Below are positions 16,944-26,267 of a stretch of DNA of 64,000 nucleotides, piece after piece. A program made the position numbers and the translations under genes. How positions within the stretch are numbered: the stretch's first letter is position 1; every line of letters begins with the position of its first letter. The notes beneath the pieces were generated by a model. It saw only the letters and a list, made by a program, of their open reading frames with translations. It did no database searches and was not told the DNA's origin. Source of the DNA: an uncultured Rhizobiaceae bacterium (GTDB taxonomy: Bacteria > Pseudomonadota > Alphaproteobacteria > Rhizobiales > Rhizobiaceae); the NCBI GenBank assembly GCA_958296345.1, contig CATQIJ010000004.1, positions 36,001 to 100,000 of the forward strand, read 5' to 3'.

Positions 16944-17237
16944 ATGTCCAGACGTTGTGAATTAACCGGTAAAGGCGTGATGAGCGGCAATAATGTCAGC
17001 CACGCTAATAACAAGAACCGCCGCAAGTTTTTGCCAAATCTTGTTGATGTTACTCTTATGAGTGAAACATTAAACCAACGTGTTCGTTTCCGTATTTGTG
17101 CTCAAGCACTTCGTACAGTTGAACACCGTGGTGGTCTTGATGCTTTCTTAGCAAAAGCTAAAACAGATGAGCTTTCACCGAAAGCGCGTTTGATTAAAAA
17201 GCAAGTTGCTAAGTCTGTAGCTGAAGCTGCTGCTTAA
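16944..17237 (+). CDS. rpmB: 50S ribosomal protein L28
   Basis: The 97-residue protein has the L28 signature at its start ([20 protein letters not shown], then [12 protein letters not shown]) and the basic rRNA-binding body typical of the family. The alanine-rich C-terminal extension is usual in Hyphomicrobiales. It is a component of the large ribosomal subunit. No strong ribosome binding site stands out, but the match is unambiguous. An intrinsic terminator follows. Confidence 0.97.
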   Translation: MSRRCELTGKGVMSGNNVSHANNKNRRKFLPNLVDVTLMSETLNQRVRFRICAQALRTVEHRGGLDAFLAKAKTDELSPKARLIKKQVAKSVAEAAA

Positions 17238-17263
17238 TCCATTTTTGGATTTTTAATTGTATG

Positions 17264-17290
17264 AGGCAGGATATTCCCGCCTTTTTCTTT
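17264..17290 (+). terminator. intrinsic terminator of rpmB
   Basis: AGGCAGG at 17264-17270 pairs with CCCGCCT at 17276-17282 (one mismatch) around a 5-base loop, followed by TTTTTCTTT. It lies 27 bases after the rpmB stop codon. Confidence 0.8.
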
Positions 17291-17316
17291 GTGGTTTCAT
17301 GGTGAAATCATTTCTC

Positions 17317-17345
17317 AAGCTGGTGGCATCCACCCAGGATAAAAA
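17317..17345 (+). promoter_or_regulatory. hairpin over the ribosome binding site of the queuosine-precursor transporter
   Basis: CTGGTGG pairs with CCACCCAG around the loop CAT, with one bulged C. The hairpin's 3' arm runs into the AGGA ribosome binding site, and an A-rich tail (ATAAAAAA) leads into the ATG at 17346. The compact stem plus A-rich tail resembles a preQ1-I riboswitch, and the downstream gene belongs to the right pathway. I cannot confirm the loop contacts that such an aptamer needs. Confidence 0.35.
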
Positions 17346-17957
17346 ATGCAGAATATTTCTCGACTCTTTCCTTATGTTTTAGCGATGGTTGTTATCGTAG
17401 TTGCGTCTAACATTCTTGTTCAGACACAGGTGCAATACTTCGGCTTGCAAGAAGTACTAACTTGGGGTGCGCTAACTTATCCAATCGCCTTTTTAGTCAA
17501 TGACATTACCAACCGCCATCTTGGTAGTGCTGCTGCGCGCAAGGTTGTTATTGTTGGTTTTATTCTTGCCGTAGTTTTATCAATTTACTTTGCTACACCG
17601 CGAATAGCCATTGCCTCTGGTAGTGCTTTTTTAGTGGCTCATCTTATTGATGTTGGTGTTTTTAATAAATTGCGCGAAAGCTCGTGGTGGAAAGCGCCCT
17701 TTATTTCAACCTTAATTGGCTCAGGCGTTGATACTTTGATTTTCTTTGGCCTTGCCTTCGCGCCAATGTTTGGCGGTCTTGATGGTTTCTTTGGTATGCT
17801 AGAAGATTCACTTGGCTTTCCAGCCAGCATCTTTGGAATAGCAATGCCACTTTGGAGTTCATTGGCTATAGGCGATTTCATTATTAAAATCTGTGTGGGA
17901 CTTATCGCACTTGTGCCTTATGGTGGGTTCTTAAAAATCACCGAAGCACGTGCTTAG
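17346..17957 (+). CDS. yhhQ: queuosine precursor transporter (VUT/YhhQ family)
   Basis: This 203-residue integral membrane protein has about six hydrophobic segments. The family-specific motifs are GALTYPIAFLVNDITNRHLG (residues 41-60), the ASGSAFLVAHLIDVGVFNKL region, and the terminal PLWSSLAIGDFIIKICVG. Members import queuosine precursors (preQ0/preQ1) across the inner membrane for tRNA modification. An RBS hairpin precedes it. The stop codon region overlaps by 4 bases the convergent esterase-like gene. Confidence 0.92.
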   Translation: MQNISRLFPYVLAMVVIVVASNILVQTQVQYFGLQEVLTWGALTYPIAFLVNDITNRHLGSAAARKVVIVGFILAVVLSIYFATPRIAIASGSAFLVAHLIDVGVFNKLRESSWWKAPFISTLIGSGVDTLIFFGLAFAPMFGGLDGFFGMLEDSLGFPASIFGIAMPLWSSLAIGDFIIKICVGLIALVPYGGFLKITEARA

Positions 17958-18943
17958 TCTATAAGCTTAAACTCCAAAAGAATAGTTCGCTGGCTTCTGG
18001 AAAAATTATCGTCAGAGATCAGCGTTAATCGCGTTGAACTATCTTGCATCTTAGAAATTGCAAGGCCTTCCATATTGTCAATTTCCATTTGACTGGTTGC
18101 TTGCATAATGATTTCACCGCTAAGAATGGTATTGGCCTTTAAGTTTTGGCTTAAAATTTTACGAATACGCATCGCTTGCCCAGTGATGGGTGTGTAAAAG
18201 CGCTCTAAAATTAGCAAGTCGCCGTTATTTAAAAAATGCGCATCTGTGAGAGAATAGCCGGTTGTAAGTGTAATAGCGATAGGTGTGATTGTTTCATCTT
18301 TGACGATAAAGCCTTGATGCTGGCGCTTTTTATCTAGAGCGTACTCTGCAAAAACAAAAACCTCTTTTGTTAATGGTGATATAGCAATGGCTTCAGGACC
18401 TTTGTTATTCGGAAAATTAAAGCGCTTAAAACTGATGGGTTTTGATTTGCTGTCTGCTTTTAATTTGCCGTTGCTCTGATTAAAAAAATCTACACGATGT
18501 TTCCGTTCAAACCCAATTAGAAATTGGTTTCCAAAAATTTCCAAAGATTCTGCATCTGCGCGGCTTTTGCCTTTTAGCTTATCGTCCTTACGGTCTCTCA
18601 AGCGAGAAAACTCTGCTCTTTCTAGTGCCGATATTTTGCCTGAACTATCTCGAATAATATCAGCTTTTAGAAAATGACCTTGATCGGTGACGGCGAAAAG
18701 AGTTTTTCCATCTTCAGTTATGCGTAAGCCAGATAGTCCACCGAAGTTTTTGTTCTTTGATGTGAGTTCTAAGCCGCCAATAAACTCTAGTTTGCCGAAT
18801 TGAGTTTTCTCAGAGTTTTCGGGTAAAAAGTTTTCAATTGGCGTGGCTGTTATTTTTATGTTTTTTGCATAGGCAGGGATGAATGCCCCAAGCAAGATAG
18901 TAGTTAAGAAAGTTGCAGCTAGTTTCTTTCTTGAAGCTTTCAT
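17954..18943 (-). CDS. esterase-like activity of phytase family protein
   Basis: The 329-residue secreted protein has a signal peptide (cleavage after ...FIPAYA). A beta-propeller-like domain follows with GGLSGLRITEDGKTLFAVTD (residues 68-87), the ADAESLEIFGNQFLIGFERK segment, GPEAIAISP, and a terminal DNMEGLAIS motif. These are marks of PF13449. The family resembles phytases and may be a phosphoesterase, but its substrate is unknown. It lies 3 bases after cobT on the same strand and is probably co-transcribed, an arrangement seen across Hyphomicrobiales. Confidence 0.88.
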   Translation of the reverse strand: MKASRKKLAATFLTTILLGAFIPAYAKNIKITATPIENFLPENSEKTQFGKLEFIGGLELTSKNKNFGGLSGLRITEDGKTLFAVTDQGHFLKADIIRDSSGKISALERAEFSRLRDRKDDKLKGKSRADAESLEIFGNQFLIGFERKHRVDFFNQSNGKLKADSKSKPISFKRFNFPNNKGPEAIAISPLTKEVFVFAEYALDKKRQHQGFIVKDETITPIAITLTTGYSLTDAHFLNNGDLLILERFYTPITGQAMRIRKILSQNLKANTILSGEIIMQATSQMEIDNMEGLAISKMQDSSTRLTLISDDNFSRSQRTILLEFKLID

Positions 18944-18946
18944 GAA

Positions 18947-20857
18947 TTAGCTAGCTTTTTTTAGGCGCTTACGTTTTTGCGGCTTCTTGGCTTGTTCAGG
19001 GGTTTCTTCAAACAAGTCAGCCAGCTGTTCTGTAATAGCGCCTGCAAGCTCTTCAGCGTCAACGATCGTAACCGCACGCTCATAGTAGCGTGTCACGTCA
19101 TGACCAATGCCAATTGCGAGGAGCTCTACTGGAGAATAGGTTTCGATATCTTCAATTACATGGCGAAGATGACGTTCGAGATAATTGCCTGGATTTACAG
19201 AAAGTGTTGAATCATCGACAGGTGCACCATCTGAAATCATCATCAATATCCGACGTTGTTCTGGACGGTTCATCAAACGTTCATGCGCCCATAAAAGAGC
19301 TTCGCCGTCGATGTTTTCTTTAAGCAGCCCCTCACGCATCATTAAGCCAAGGTTTGGCCTTGCACGCCGCCAAGGAGCATCTGCTGATTTATAGATGATA
19401 TGGCGCAAGTCATTAAGACGGCCAGGGTTAGCTGGCTTTTCTTGCTTCAACCATTGCTCACGGGCTTGTCCGCCCTTCCAAGCTTTTGTGGTAAAGCCAA
19501 GAATTTCAACCTTCACGCCGCAGCGTTCTAAAGTGCGGGCAAGAATGTCAGCGCAAGTAGCTGCAACCGTAATTGGGCGACCACGCATGGAACCTGAATT
19601 ATCAAGTAGAAGTGTTACAACCGTATCGCGGAAAACAGTTTCGCGTTCCATCTTAAACGATAGAGGCGTCATCGGGTCTGTGATGATACGTGTGAGTTTT
19701 GCAGTGTCGAGGTGACCTTCTTCAAGATCAAAATCCCAGCCGCGATTTTGTTGTGCCATCAAGCGACGTTGTAACCGGTTTGCTAAACGCCCCACCACAC
19801 CTTGAAGGTGCGCTAATTGTTTATCAAGAAATGCACGAAGACGCTCTAGCTCTGCTGCATCGCAAAGCTCTTCGGCCATAACTTCTTCGTCAAATTTTGG
19901 CGTAAAGATTTGATAATCTGAATCCGCTGGAAGTTCTGAGAAAGGAAGATCAGGACGTTGAGATTCGCCTGGGCTTTCTTCCTCTTGATCAGAATCATCA
20001 AAATCATCACCAGACTCAGCTTCAGACGCTTCCATCTGGCCTTCTTGTTCTTCGTCTGAATCAGATTCCATTTCTTCTGGTTGACCATCGTCTTCACCAG
20101 TTGATTCTTCGTTGTCACGCTGACCGTCTTGCTCTTCTTCTTCGGCGTCACTTTCTGATTCTTGATTGTCATCGTCTTCAGAAGGGTCTTCGCCAAGCTC
20201 ATCGCCCATATCAAAAGCAACTAATAGATCACGGATGGCTTCGGCAAAAGATTCTTGATTTTCAATATCAGAGCCTAAAGCATCAAGCTTATCGCCAGCT
20301 TTTTGTTCTATCCATTCACGCCAAAGGTTTACAACAGCATGGATGTTTTCTGGTGGTTTTTGCCCTGTTAGGCGTTCGCGTACAACCATGGCAACAGCTT
20401 CTTCAAGAGGTGCTTCGTTTCGCTCTTGTGCCGCAGAATAGTTTTGTTTGCCGTATTTATCATCGAGCATATGAGCAAGGTTGTCTGCTGCCCCTGCCAT
20501 ACGGCTTGCGCCAATTGCTTCAATGCGAGCTTGTTCAACCGCATCAAAGATTGCGCGGGCATTATCACCCTCAGGCGCCATTTTGGTGTGTGTTTTGGCA
20601 TTATGACAAGCTTGCCTTAACGCCATTGCATCACCAACCCCGCGACTGATAGCGAGTTGTTTCTTAGTTAGCTTCTTGCCTAATTCTGGCAGGCGAACCT
20701 GATTGCCAACCATAGAAGGGTGATCACCGGAGAACGTAACTTCAAGCTCATTGTTTTGGGCAATAGAACGCACGCAATTCGCGAGCGCCTGTTTCATAGG
20801 CTCGCGGTTAGCACCTTTTTGGGCATTGCGTTTTGAATTATCGCCAGAAGAAGCCAT
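18947..20857 (-). CDS. cobT: cobaltochelatase subunit CobT
   Basis: The 636-residue protein is one of three subunits (CobN, CobS, CobT) that insert cobalt into hydrogenobyrinic acid a,c-diamide in aerobic cobalamin synthesis. The N-terminal region is helical; residues ~215-300 form a very acidic D/E/S-rich linker typical of CobT. The C-terminal von Willebrand A domain carries the metal site D-N-S-G-S in [12 protein letters not shown], and the later [14 protein letters not shown] segment. It forms rings with CobS. It follows cobS after 22 bases; CobN is not in the window. Confidence 0.96.
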   Translation of the reverse strand: MASSGDNSKRNAQKGANREPMKQALANCVRSIAQNNELEVTFSGDHPSMVGNQVRLPELGKKLTKKQLAISRGVGDAMALRQACHNAKTHTKMAPEGDNARAIFDAVEQARIEAIGASRMAGAADNLAHMLDDKYGKQNYSAAQERNEAPLEEAVAMVVRERLTGQKPPENIHAVVNLWREWIEQKAGDKLDALGSDIENQESFAEAIRDLLVAFDMGDELGEDPSEDDDNQESESDAEEEEQDGQRDNEESTGEDDGQPEEMESDSDEEQEGQMEASEAESGDDFDDSDQEEESPGESQRPDLPFSELPADSDYQIFTPKFDEEVMAEELCDAAELERLRAFLDKQLAHLQGVVGRLANRLQRRLMAQQNRGWDFDLEEGHLDTAKLTRIITDPMTPLSFKMERETVFRDTVVTLLLDNSGSMRGRPITVAATCADILARTLERCGVKVEILGFTTKAWKGGQAREQWLKQEKPANPGRLNDLRHIIYKSADAPWRRARPNLGLMMREGLLKENIDGEALLWAHERLMNRPEQRRILMMISDGAPVDDSTLSVNPGNYLERHLRHVIEDIETYSPVELLAIGIGHDVTRYYERAVTIVDAEELAGAITEQLADLFEETPEQAKKPQKRKRLKKAS

Positions 20858-20879
20858 GAACCAACCTTATGTCAATTTC

Positions 20880-21848
20880 CTATGCTAATGCTAGGCTTTC
20901 AACTGCTTCTGAAATTTCTTCACCAAATGCACGTTGGTAAAACTCGCTGATAGTTGCGCGTTCTAATTCGTCACACTTGTTGAGGAATGTCAGTTTAAAC
21001 GAAGTCGCCAGATCGCCAAAGATTTCGTAGTTTTCACCCCAGTTAATCACTGTACGTGGGCTCATTACGGTTGAAATGTCACCGTTTACGAAAGAAGCCC
21101 TCGTCATGTCTGCAACGCGAACCATTTTTGAAACTGTTTCGCGTCCTTCTTTTGTGTTGAAGGATTTAACCTTGGCGCAAATGATATCAACTTCGTTGTC
21201 ATGCGGTAGATAGTTTAGCGTGGTGATCAGTGACCAGCGGTCCATTTGTGCTTGGTTGATTTGCTGTGTACCATGGTACAAGCCAGTTGTGTCACCAAGG
21301 CCTACAGTATTCGCAGTTGCAAACATGCGGAAGGCTGGGTGAGGAGTGATGACGCGACTTTGGTCAAGTAGAGTTAGGCGACCTGAAGATTCAAGCACAC
21401 GCTGAATAACGAACATCACATCTGGACGGCCTGCATCATACTCGTCGAATACAAGTGCTACATTGTGCTGATAAGCCCAAGGTAGGATGCCATCTTTAAA
21501 TTCTGTAATTTGCATACCGTCTTTAACAACGATTGCATCCTTACCGATTAAGTCTAGGCGGCTTACGTGGCTATCAAGGTTGATACGCACACAAGGCCAG
21601 TTGAGACGTGCTGCAACCTGTTCGATGTGGGTTGATTTACCTGTACCGTGGTAGCCTGAAACCATAACGCGGCGATTGTGGGCAAAGCCTGCAAGAATTG
21701 CGCGTGTTGTTGGGCCATCAAAAAGATAATCTTCATCAAGCTCTGGCACGTGTTCGGTGCGTGTTTTGTAAGCTGGAACTGTCCAGTTGCAATCAATGTT
21801 AAATACTTCACGTACAGATACTTCTGTATCTGGCAAACCGTCTGACAT
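20880..21848 (-). CDS. cobS: cobaltochelatase subunit CobS (AAA+ ATPase)
   Basis: This 322-residue AAA+ protein has Walker [11 protein letters not shown] (residues ~64-73), Walker [11 protein letters not shown], and the sensor region [21 protein letters not shown]. CobS hydrolyses ATP to drive metal insertion with CobT and CobN. A GGAGGAACGGGA ribosome binding site precedes the ATG. It sits between a J-domain gene and cobT on the same strand, the standard gene order of the order Hyphomicrobiales. Confidence 0.96.
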   Translation of the reverse strand: MSDGLPDTEVSVREVFNIDCNWTVPAYKTRTEHVPELDEDYLFDGPTTRAILAGFAHNRRVMVSGYHGTGKSTHIEQVAARLNWPCVRINLDSHVSRLDLIGKDAIVVKDGMQITEFKDGILPWAYQHNVALVFDEYDAGRPDVMFVIQRVLESSGRLTLLDQSRVITPHPAFRMFATANTVGLGDTTGLYHGTQQINQAQMDRWSLITTLNYLPHDNEVDIICAKVKSFNTKEGRETVSKMVRVADMTRASFVNGDISTVMSPRTVINWGENYEIFGDLATSFKLTFLNKCDELERATISEFYQRAFGEEISEAVESLALA

Positions 21849-21930
21849 TCCCGTTCCTCCGATGAAGTTTTGCGGGTTGAGAATTAGCTTATCTGTAGAG
21901 ATAAGAGTGTTAGAAATTCAATGCCCTGTT

Positions 21931-22551
21931 TTAAGAGCAGAATCCACCCTGTTTTAGAATTTTATATGACTTAATGATTTCTTGTAGGCGGCGTTCAGTT
22001 GTACGATCCCCACCATTTGAGTCTGGGTGGTGACGCTTCACAAGCGCTTTATATCTTGCTCTTAGCTCCTCTGAAGTCGATGAATGAGGCATACTCATGT
22101 CATCAAAAGCCTTCTTTTCTAGGGCTTTGAGTTTTCGAACTGGTCCACCCTTTCCGCTAATCTGGCCCGTACGGCGCATACTACGAGAGATAATTCGGTC
22201 AGCAATTTGAGCGCGCGGGTCACCTTCTGTCAGCGGCGCTTTGTCGCCTTCTTTATTGACGCCCATTGTCCAAGTAGGGCGATGGCCCGTTAAGGCATCT
22301 TTTTGGAACTTTGCAATTGCATCATCACCAAGGCCTGAGAAATAATTGTAAGACTTATTATATTCACGCACATGATCTATGCAGAGATTTAAATATTGTC
22401 CCTCACGGTCACGACCGAGCGGTGCCTTGTGCGAGCCTGGTTTTTTACAATCCTGCCACTGACACGAAGTATCAATAGGCTTGTTAGTGCCAGGTTTTTT
22501 CTTACCTTTAACAATGCGGATCGAATCGAATAATTTTGAATTTGTAGCCAT
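21931..22551 (-). CDS. J-domain (DnaJ-like) co-chaperone
   Basis: The ATG at 22551 is preferred to the TTG one codon earlier. The 206-residue protein has its J domain at the C-terminus (about 150-206), with the HPD motif in KRHHPDSNGGDRTTERRL and helix IV ending in SYKILKQGGF. The HPD triad stimulates the ATPase of a DnaK-type Hsp70. The N-terminal 60 residues include two cysteines (CQWQDCKKPG) and a later CIDHVREYN, possibly metal-binding. Genes of this type lie next to cobS in many Hyphomicrobiales and are divergent from bolA, as here. Confidence 0.88.
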   Translation of the reverse strand: MATNSKLFDSIRIVKGKKKPGTNKPIDTSCQWQDCKKPGSHKAPLGRDREGQYLNLCIDHVREYNKSYNYFSGLGDDAIAKFQKDALTGHRPTWTMGVNKEGDKAPLTEGDPRAQIADRIISRSMRRTGQISGKGGPVRKLKALEKKAFDDMSMPHSSTSEELRARYKALVKRHHPDSNGGDRTTERRLQEIIKSYKILKQGGFCS

Positions 22552-22659
22552 CAACGTATTATGGTGATTTTTTGAAAATGAACAAGGATTGACTTTATAA
22601 AAAGTTGGCTACACAAAGCGCGGTTATGCTGAAACACGTTTTTGATTTGGAGAAATATA

Positions 22660-22929
22660 ATGAGTCTCGTTGCTGAATACCTAGAAAAGCACCTTCAAGA
22701 GGCATTTTCTCCTACAAGCTTAGAAGTTATTAATGAAAGCCATCTACACGCTGGTCATGCGGGCGATAATGGGACGGGTGAAAGCCATTTTCGGATTAAA
22801 ATTATTGCTGAAGCTTTTAATTCTATGAACCGAGTGCAAAGACATCGTGCTATTAACGCGATTGTTCAACCAAAGATTGATGAAGGCCTTCATGCTTGTG
22901 CGATTGATGTGAAGGGTGTGGGGGAGTAA
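22660..22929 (+). CDS. BolA-family protein
   Basis: With the start at ATG 22660 (GGAGA 7 bases upstream) the protein has 89 residues. It shows the class II KH-like BolA fold: LEVINESHLHAGHAG (22-36) with the conserved histidines, then ESHFRIKIIAEAF and MNRVQRHRAINAIV. BolA proteins pair with monothiol glutaredoxins in iron-sulfur cluster handling and may regulate cell shape and stress genes. The partner glutaredoxin here (41.0 kb) is dithiol (CGYC), so the true partner is probably elsewhere. It ends one base before the convergent LysR gene. Confidence 0.94.
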   Translation: MSLVAEYLEKHLQEAFSPTSLEVINESHLHAGHAGDNGTGESHFRIKIIAEAFNSMNRVQRHRAINAIVQPKIDEGLHACAIDVKGVGE

Positions 22930-23793
22930 TTACTCCTCAAATAAATTAACTAAATTTTCTGCCATATCTTGAGCGCCTTCTTTATTTGCTGTTGCTAGCA
23001 CAAGCTGGCGAGTTAACGGTTTGCCTTCGGTGGACATAACCATAACTGAAGTATTAGCATACCGACGAATATCGGGTTCCGCCAATAACGTGAAACCAAT
23101 TCCTTCATTCACACATTCCATAATAGCTTCTACACTATCAAGCATGATGGGCGGGCGCTTTGATTTTGAGGTTAGGTTTCTGACGTGGTTTGCGATGACC
23201 TTGCCGATGCCTGAGCCTGGATTAAATTGTAGGAATGGGAGTTCTTGCGCCATTTCTTCGATGGAAAGTTTTGTATGTTTTTTTAGAATTGCATAAACCA
23301 ATGTTTCTTCCCTTAGAACATCATACTTCAAACCTGCTTCTGCTTGTTTTGAGGCTGTTAGGATTGCGGCGTCTAGCTGGCCTGATAAAACACGTTCTTC
23401 TAACGTTTCTGATAGGGCTGTTTCCAAGTCAAAATGGACATGGGGTGATTTGGTTTTTGCGTTCTTCAAAAAAAGCGGTAGTAAGCGGACGCTCGCGGTG
23501 GCGACAAATCCAATTCTATAATTTCCTGAAAGACCAGCGTTTTCCTGAGAACTTTCTAATAATGCACTTTCTGCAGCTAGAACTAATTTCGCTTTATCTG
23601 CGATCTCTCGACCAATTGGGGTTAGCTTTGGTGGCCTGTGTGAGCGATCAAAGAGTGATACTTGCAACTCTTCTTCCAGTGTTTTCATCTGCATGGAGAG
23701 CGTTGAAAGGGTGATGTTCAACTGATTGGCAGCCGTTGCAAAGGAACTGACACGGGCAATTTGAACCAGAGTTTTGAGGTGGCGTGTTTGCAT
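22930..23793 (-). CDS. LysR-family regulator divergent from the acyl-CoA dehydrogenase-like gene
   Basis: The 287-residue protein has an N-terminal winged helix-turn-helix (LVQIARVSSFATAANQLNIT...LSMQMKTLEEELQVSLFDR, residues 9-50) and a C-terminal periplasmic-binding-like effector domain (about 90-287). It is transcribed divergently from the flavoprotein gene at 23894 with a 100-base shared promoter region. By analogy with most LysR pairs it probably controls that gene in response to its substrate or product. Nothing in the effector domain reveals the ligand. Confidence 0.9.
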   Translation of the reverse strand: MQTRHLKTLVQIARVSSFATAANQLNITLSTLSMQMKTLEEELQVSLFDRSHRPPKLTPIGREIADKAKLVLAAESALLESSQENAGLSGNYRIGFVATASVRLLPLFLKNAKTKSPHVHFDLETALSETLEERVLSGQLDAAILTASKQAEAGLKYDVLREETLVYAILKKHTKLSIEEMAQELPFLQFNPGSGIGKVIANHVRNLTSKSKRPPIMLDSVEAIMECVNEGIGFTLLAEPDIRRYANTSVMVMSTEGKPLTRQLVLATANKEGAQDMAENLVNLFEE

Positions 23794-23893
23794 AAGTTTT
23801 TACTTTTTGAATTTGATATAGAAATTTATTCGATTGTTATGAACTTAGCAAGTGATAAACTATCCGTGATGATGTGCAATCGAGGAAAATCAA
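23794..23893. promoter_or_regulatory. shared LysR / acyl-CoA dehydrogenase-like promoter region
   Basis: This 100-base AT-rich region lies between two divergent starts. An imperfect palindrome TTATGAACTTAGCAAGTGATAA spans 23837-23858, a plausible LysR-type site (T-N11-A-like symmetry). A ribosome binding site GAGGAAAA precedes the dehydrogenase ATG. The exact -35/-10 boxes are not clear. Confidence 0.35.
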
Positions 23894-25123
23894 ATGTTGG
23901 CTGAACAAGTAAATCTTTATCGCGAACTTGCAAAAGAGCTTGCGAAAGAATTTGCGCCGAAAGCTGCGCACTGGGATCAAACCCGAAGGTATTGTCATGA
24001 AAATATCAAATCCTTAGTCAAAGCACGTTTGATGGGTATGACTATCCCTAAAGAATATGGAGGGCTTGGAGCTTCTTTCTATGATTGTGCATTAGTGATT
24101 GAAGAAATTGCCAAGGCCTGTACGTTGACGGCTCGAATCGTGGTCGAAGCTAATATGGGCGGGATTAGTGCTGTTATGGCTTATGGCACACACGAGCAAA
24201 AAACCTTTTGTGCACCGATTGTTTTGGCGGGGGATAAACCTGCGATCTGTATAACCGAACCTGACGCGGGCAGTGCTGCCACCGAGATGCAAACGACTGC
24301 TCGAAAAAGTGGAAATAAGTATATACTTAATGGTACTAAGCATTGGATTACGGGTGGAGGTGTTTCAAAGCTTCATCTGATTTTTGCCCGCGTACTAGAT
24401 GAGAATGGAAATGAAGAAGGGATTGGTGGGTTTATTGTTCATCGTGATCCTGAGCAGGGTATTGAACCCAAGGGTTTTGATGTGGTCCGGCGTGAGCGAA
24501 CAATGGGGCTTTGCGGTATGCCAGAGGCTGAATTAAAGTTTAGTAATCTCGAAGTTGGCGAAGAATGGCTGCTTCAACTGTCGACAGGTTTGAAGCGTGG
24601 CTTTGCGCAATTGATGGAAGCTTATAATTCGCAACGCGTTGGCGCGGGAACAATTGCGATGGGTGTCGCGGCAGGGGCTTTGGACCGTGCAAAAGAATAT
24701 CTCAAAAAGCGTGAGCAATTTGGTAGGCCTTTGGCAGAATTTCAAGGGCTTCAATGGATGATTGCGGATATGGATGCAAGCGTTCATGCCTCACGGTTAA
24801 TGTTGAAAGAAGCTGCTAAATCAGCGCAAACTTCGCCAACAGGATTTCCCGATATGATGATGGCCGCTCGAGCAAAACTCTTTGCTTCAGAAGCTGCCAT
24901 TAAAACCGTCAACGACGCACTGCAAATGTTTGGCGCAAGAGGGTATGGCGATCAAGAGCCGTTAGAGCGTATGTACCGCGATGTGCGGATGTTTACGATT
25001 GGTGGTGGCACGGCGCAGATTTTGCGCACACAAGTTGCTGGTAAATTGTTGGATATGAAGGTGTCTCAGACGCGTGATGGGTATGTGGAAGAAAGCTTCC
25101 ATGTAAAGGCAGCGAAAGCCTAA
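23894..25123 (+). CDS. acyl-CoA dehydrogenase-like flavoprotein, resembles 3-sulfinopropanoyl-CoA desulfinase
   Basis: The 409-residue protein has the full acyl-CoA dehydrogenase fold, with FAD-binding CITEPDAGSA (119-128) and KHWITGGG. The usual catalytic glutamate before the GTAQI motif is replaced by glycine (IGGGTAQIL), and the alternative base position holds Q247 in YNSQRVGAG. R81 (in TARIVVEAN) aligns, from memory, with the arginine (Arg84) needed by the Acd desulfinase of Advenella, and the glutamine with its Gln246. That enzyme splits 3-sulfinopropanoyl-CoA into propanoyl-CoA and sulfite without net oxidation. I infer a desulfinase-like or otherwise non-dehydrogenating role; a normal dehydrogenase of unknown substrate is the alternative. 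A divergent LysR gene probably regulates it. Confidence 0.8.
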   Translation: MLAEQVNLYRELAKELAKEFAPKAAHWDQTRRYCHENIKSLVKARLMGMTIPKEYGGLGASFYDCALVIEEIAKACTLTARIVVEANMGGISAVMAYGTHEQKTFCAPIVLAGDKPAICITEPDAGSAATEMQTTARKSGNKYILNGTKHWITGGGVSKLHLIFARVLDENGNEEGIGGFIVHRDPEQGIEPKGFDVVRRERTMGLCGMPEAELKFSNLEVGEEWLLQLSTGLKRGFAQLMEAYNSQRVGAGTIAMGVAAGALDRAKEYLKKREQFGRPLAEFQGLQWMIADMDASVHASRLMLKEAAKSAQTSPTGFPDMMMAARAKLFASEAAIKTVNDALQMFGARGYGDQEPLERMYRDVRMFTIGGGTAQILRTQVAGKLLDMKVSQTRDGYVEESFHVKAAKA

Positions 25124-26049
25124 ACTTTTCCTAAAGGATGATGCTCTTCAACAAGTTGCTTTAATCGTTCATCCAGAACATGAGTATAAATCTGCGTAGT
25201 GGAAATGTCTGCGTGTCCCAACAATTGTTGTACTGAGCGCAAGTCTGCCCCGTTTTGTAGTAAGTGACTTGCAAAGGCATGGCGCATGACGTGAGGTGAA
25301 ATTTTAGCAGCGTCTAGCTCAGCCCTAAGAGCCAATTCTTTTAAGTCTCTTGCAAAAACCTGCCTTGCATAATGCCCAGATGCTGAACTTGCGGGGAATA
25401 GAAACTTACTTGCTTCACCTTTGTAGCCAGCTTTCATGTGAGACATATAAAGTGCGATTGCGGTTTTACATTTATCTGAAAGAGGTACGATGCGCTCTTT
25501 ATTGCCTTTACCAATGATTGTTAGAAATCTGCCAGAAGTGTTGGCCGCTGTTTTGGGCAGGCTAACCAATTCACTTATTCGTAGGCCTGATGCGTAGAGC
25601 ATTTCGATTAAGACATAAAGACGTGCAGCGCGGAGTCTTTTGGCGGGCGTGCCTTTTGTATTTGTTGCTTCTTCTTGCGCTAATCCAATCAGCTTATCAA
25701 CTTCATCAATGCTCATTACTTTTGGCAAAGGTCGGCCAAGTTTTGGACTATCAATCGTGTTACACGGATCGTCAGTTCTGATGCCTTCTGCAAATAAGAA
25801 TTTATGAAATTGTCTTATGCTAGATAAATGTCTTGCTTGTGAAGAGGCAGATAATCCTTCTGTGACAAGATTTTGTAGGTGTTTTTCAACATTACTTACT
25901 TGAGCACTAGAAAATGGTATTCCTTGATCCAATAAATGCTCGCCGTATTGTATTAGATCATGCTCATAAGAAGATAATGTATTTTTTGCAGCGCCGCGTT
26001 CGGCACTCATCATTTCTAGAAATGCTTCGACAAGATGGAATTCTTTCAA
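25120..26049 (-). CDS. xerD: site-specific tyrosine recombinase XerD
   Basis: The 309-residue recombinase starts at TTG 26049, consistent with the family N-terminus (LVEAFLEMMSAERGA). The N-terminal SAM-like DNA-binding domain spans ~1-95. The catalytic set is complete: R157, K181, H253 and R256 (HVMRH), H279, and the nucleophile Y288 in TTQIYTHV. With XerC it resolves chromosome dimers at dif under FtsK control. It ends overlapping by 4 bases the convergent flavoprotein gene. A small membrane-protein gene lies 9 bases upstream on the same strand. Confidence 0.94.
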   Translation of the reverse strand: MKEFHLVEAFLEMMSAERGAAKNTLSSYEHDLIQYGEHLLDQGIPFSSAQVSNVEKHLQNLVTEGLSASSQARHLSSIRQFHKFLFAEGIRTDDPCNTIDSPKLGRPLPKVMSIDEVDKLIGLAQEEATNTKGTPAKRLRAARLYVLIEMLYASGLRISELVSLPKTAANTSGRFLTIIGKGNKERIVPLSDKCKTAIALYMSHMKAGYKGEASKFLFPASSASGHYARQVFARDLKELALRAELDAAKISPHVMRHAFASHLLQNGADLRSVQQLLGHADISTTQIYTHVLDERLKQLVEEHHPLGKV

Positions 26050-26058
26050 GAGAAACCC

Positions 26059-26208
26059 TTATTGTTGCGGATTAAGTTTCTTTGCAGGAATTTTGACACT
26101 CATTTCTCTAGGGTTTGGTTCAACAAAGATCGTGAGAGCAAACATTGATCCGTAGACAATGCCCGCAATAACTCCAATGAAAACTAAAAATCTAAATAAA
26201 CTAGGCAT
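26059..26208 (-). CDS. conserved small single-helix membrane protein (49 residues)
   Basis: A 49-residue frame starts at ATG 26208 and stops at TAA 26059. It begins MPSLFRFLVFIGVIAGIVYG, one clear membrane helix (about residues 6-28), then the periplasmic tail VEPNPREMSVKIPAKKLNP. Small proteins with this helix plus a PREMxVxIPxxKLNP-type tail occur upstream of xerD next to aroK in many Hyphomicrobiales (from memory). The function is unknown. Position 9 bases before xerD suggests an operon. The protein is too short for many gene callers. Confidence 0.75.
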   Translation of the reverse strand: MPSLFRFLVFIGVIAGIVYGSMFALTIFVEPNPREMSVKIPAKKLNPQQ

Positions 26209-26267
26209 ATTTCCCCGCTGCCATTACTAAATCCATTCTCTTTATGTAAAACCAGAAAGCAAATGGC

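Noticed and set aside
20100..20220. Low-complexity repeat-like stretch in cobT
   Set aside because: It encodes the acidic linker typical of CobT and is not an independent repeat element.
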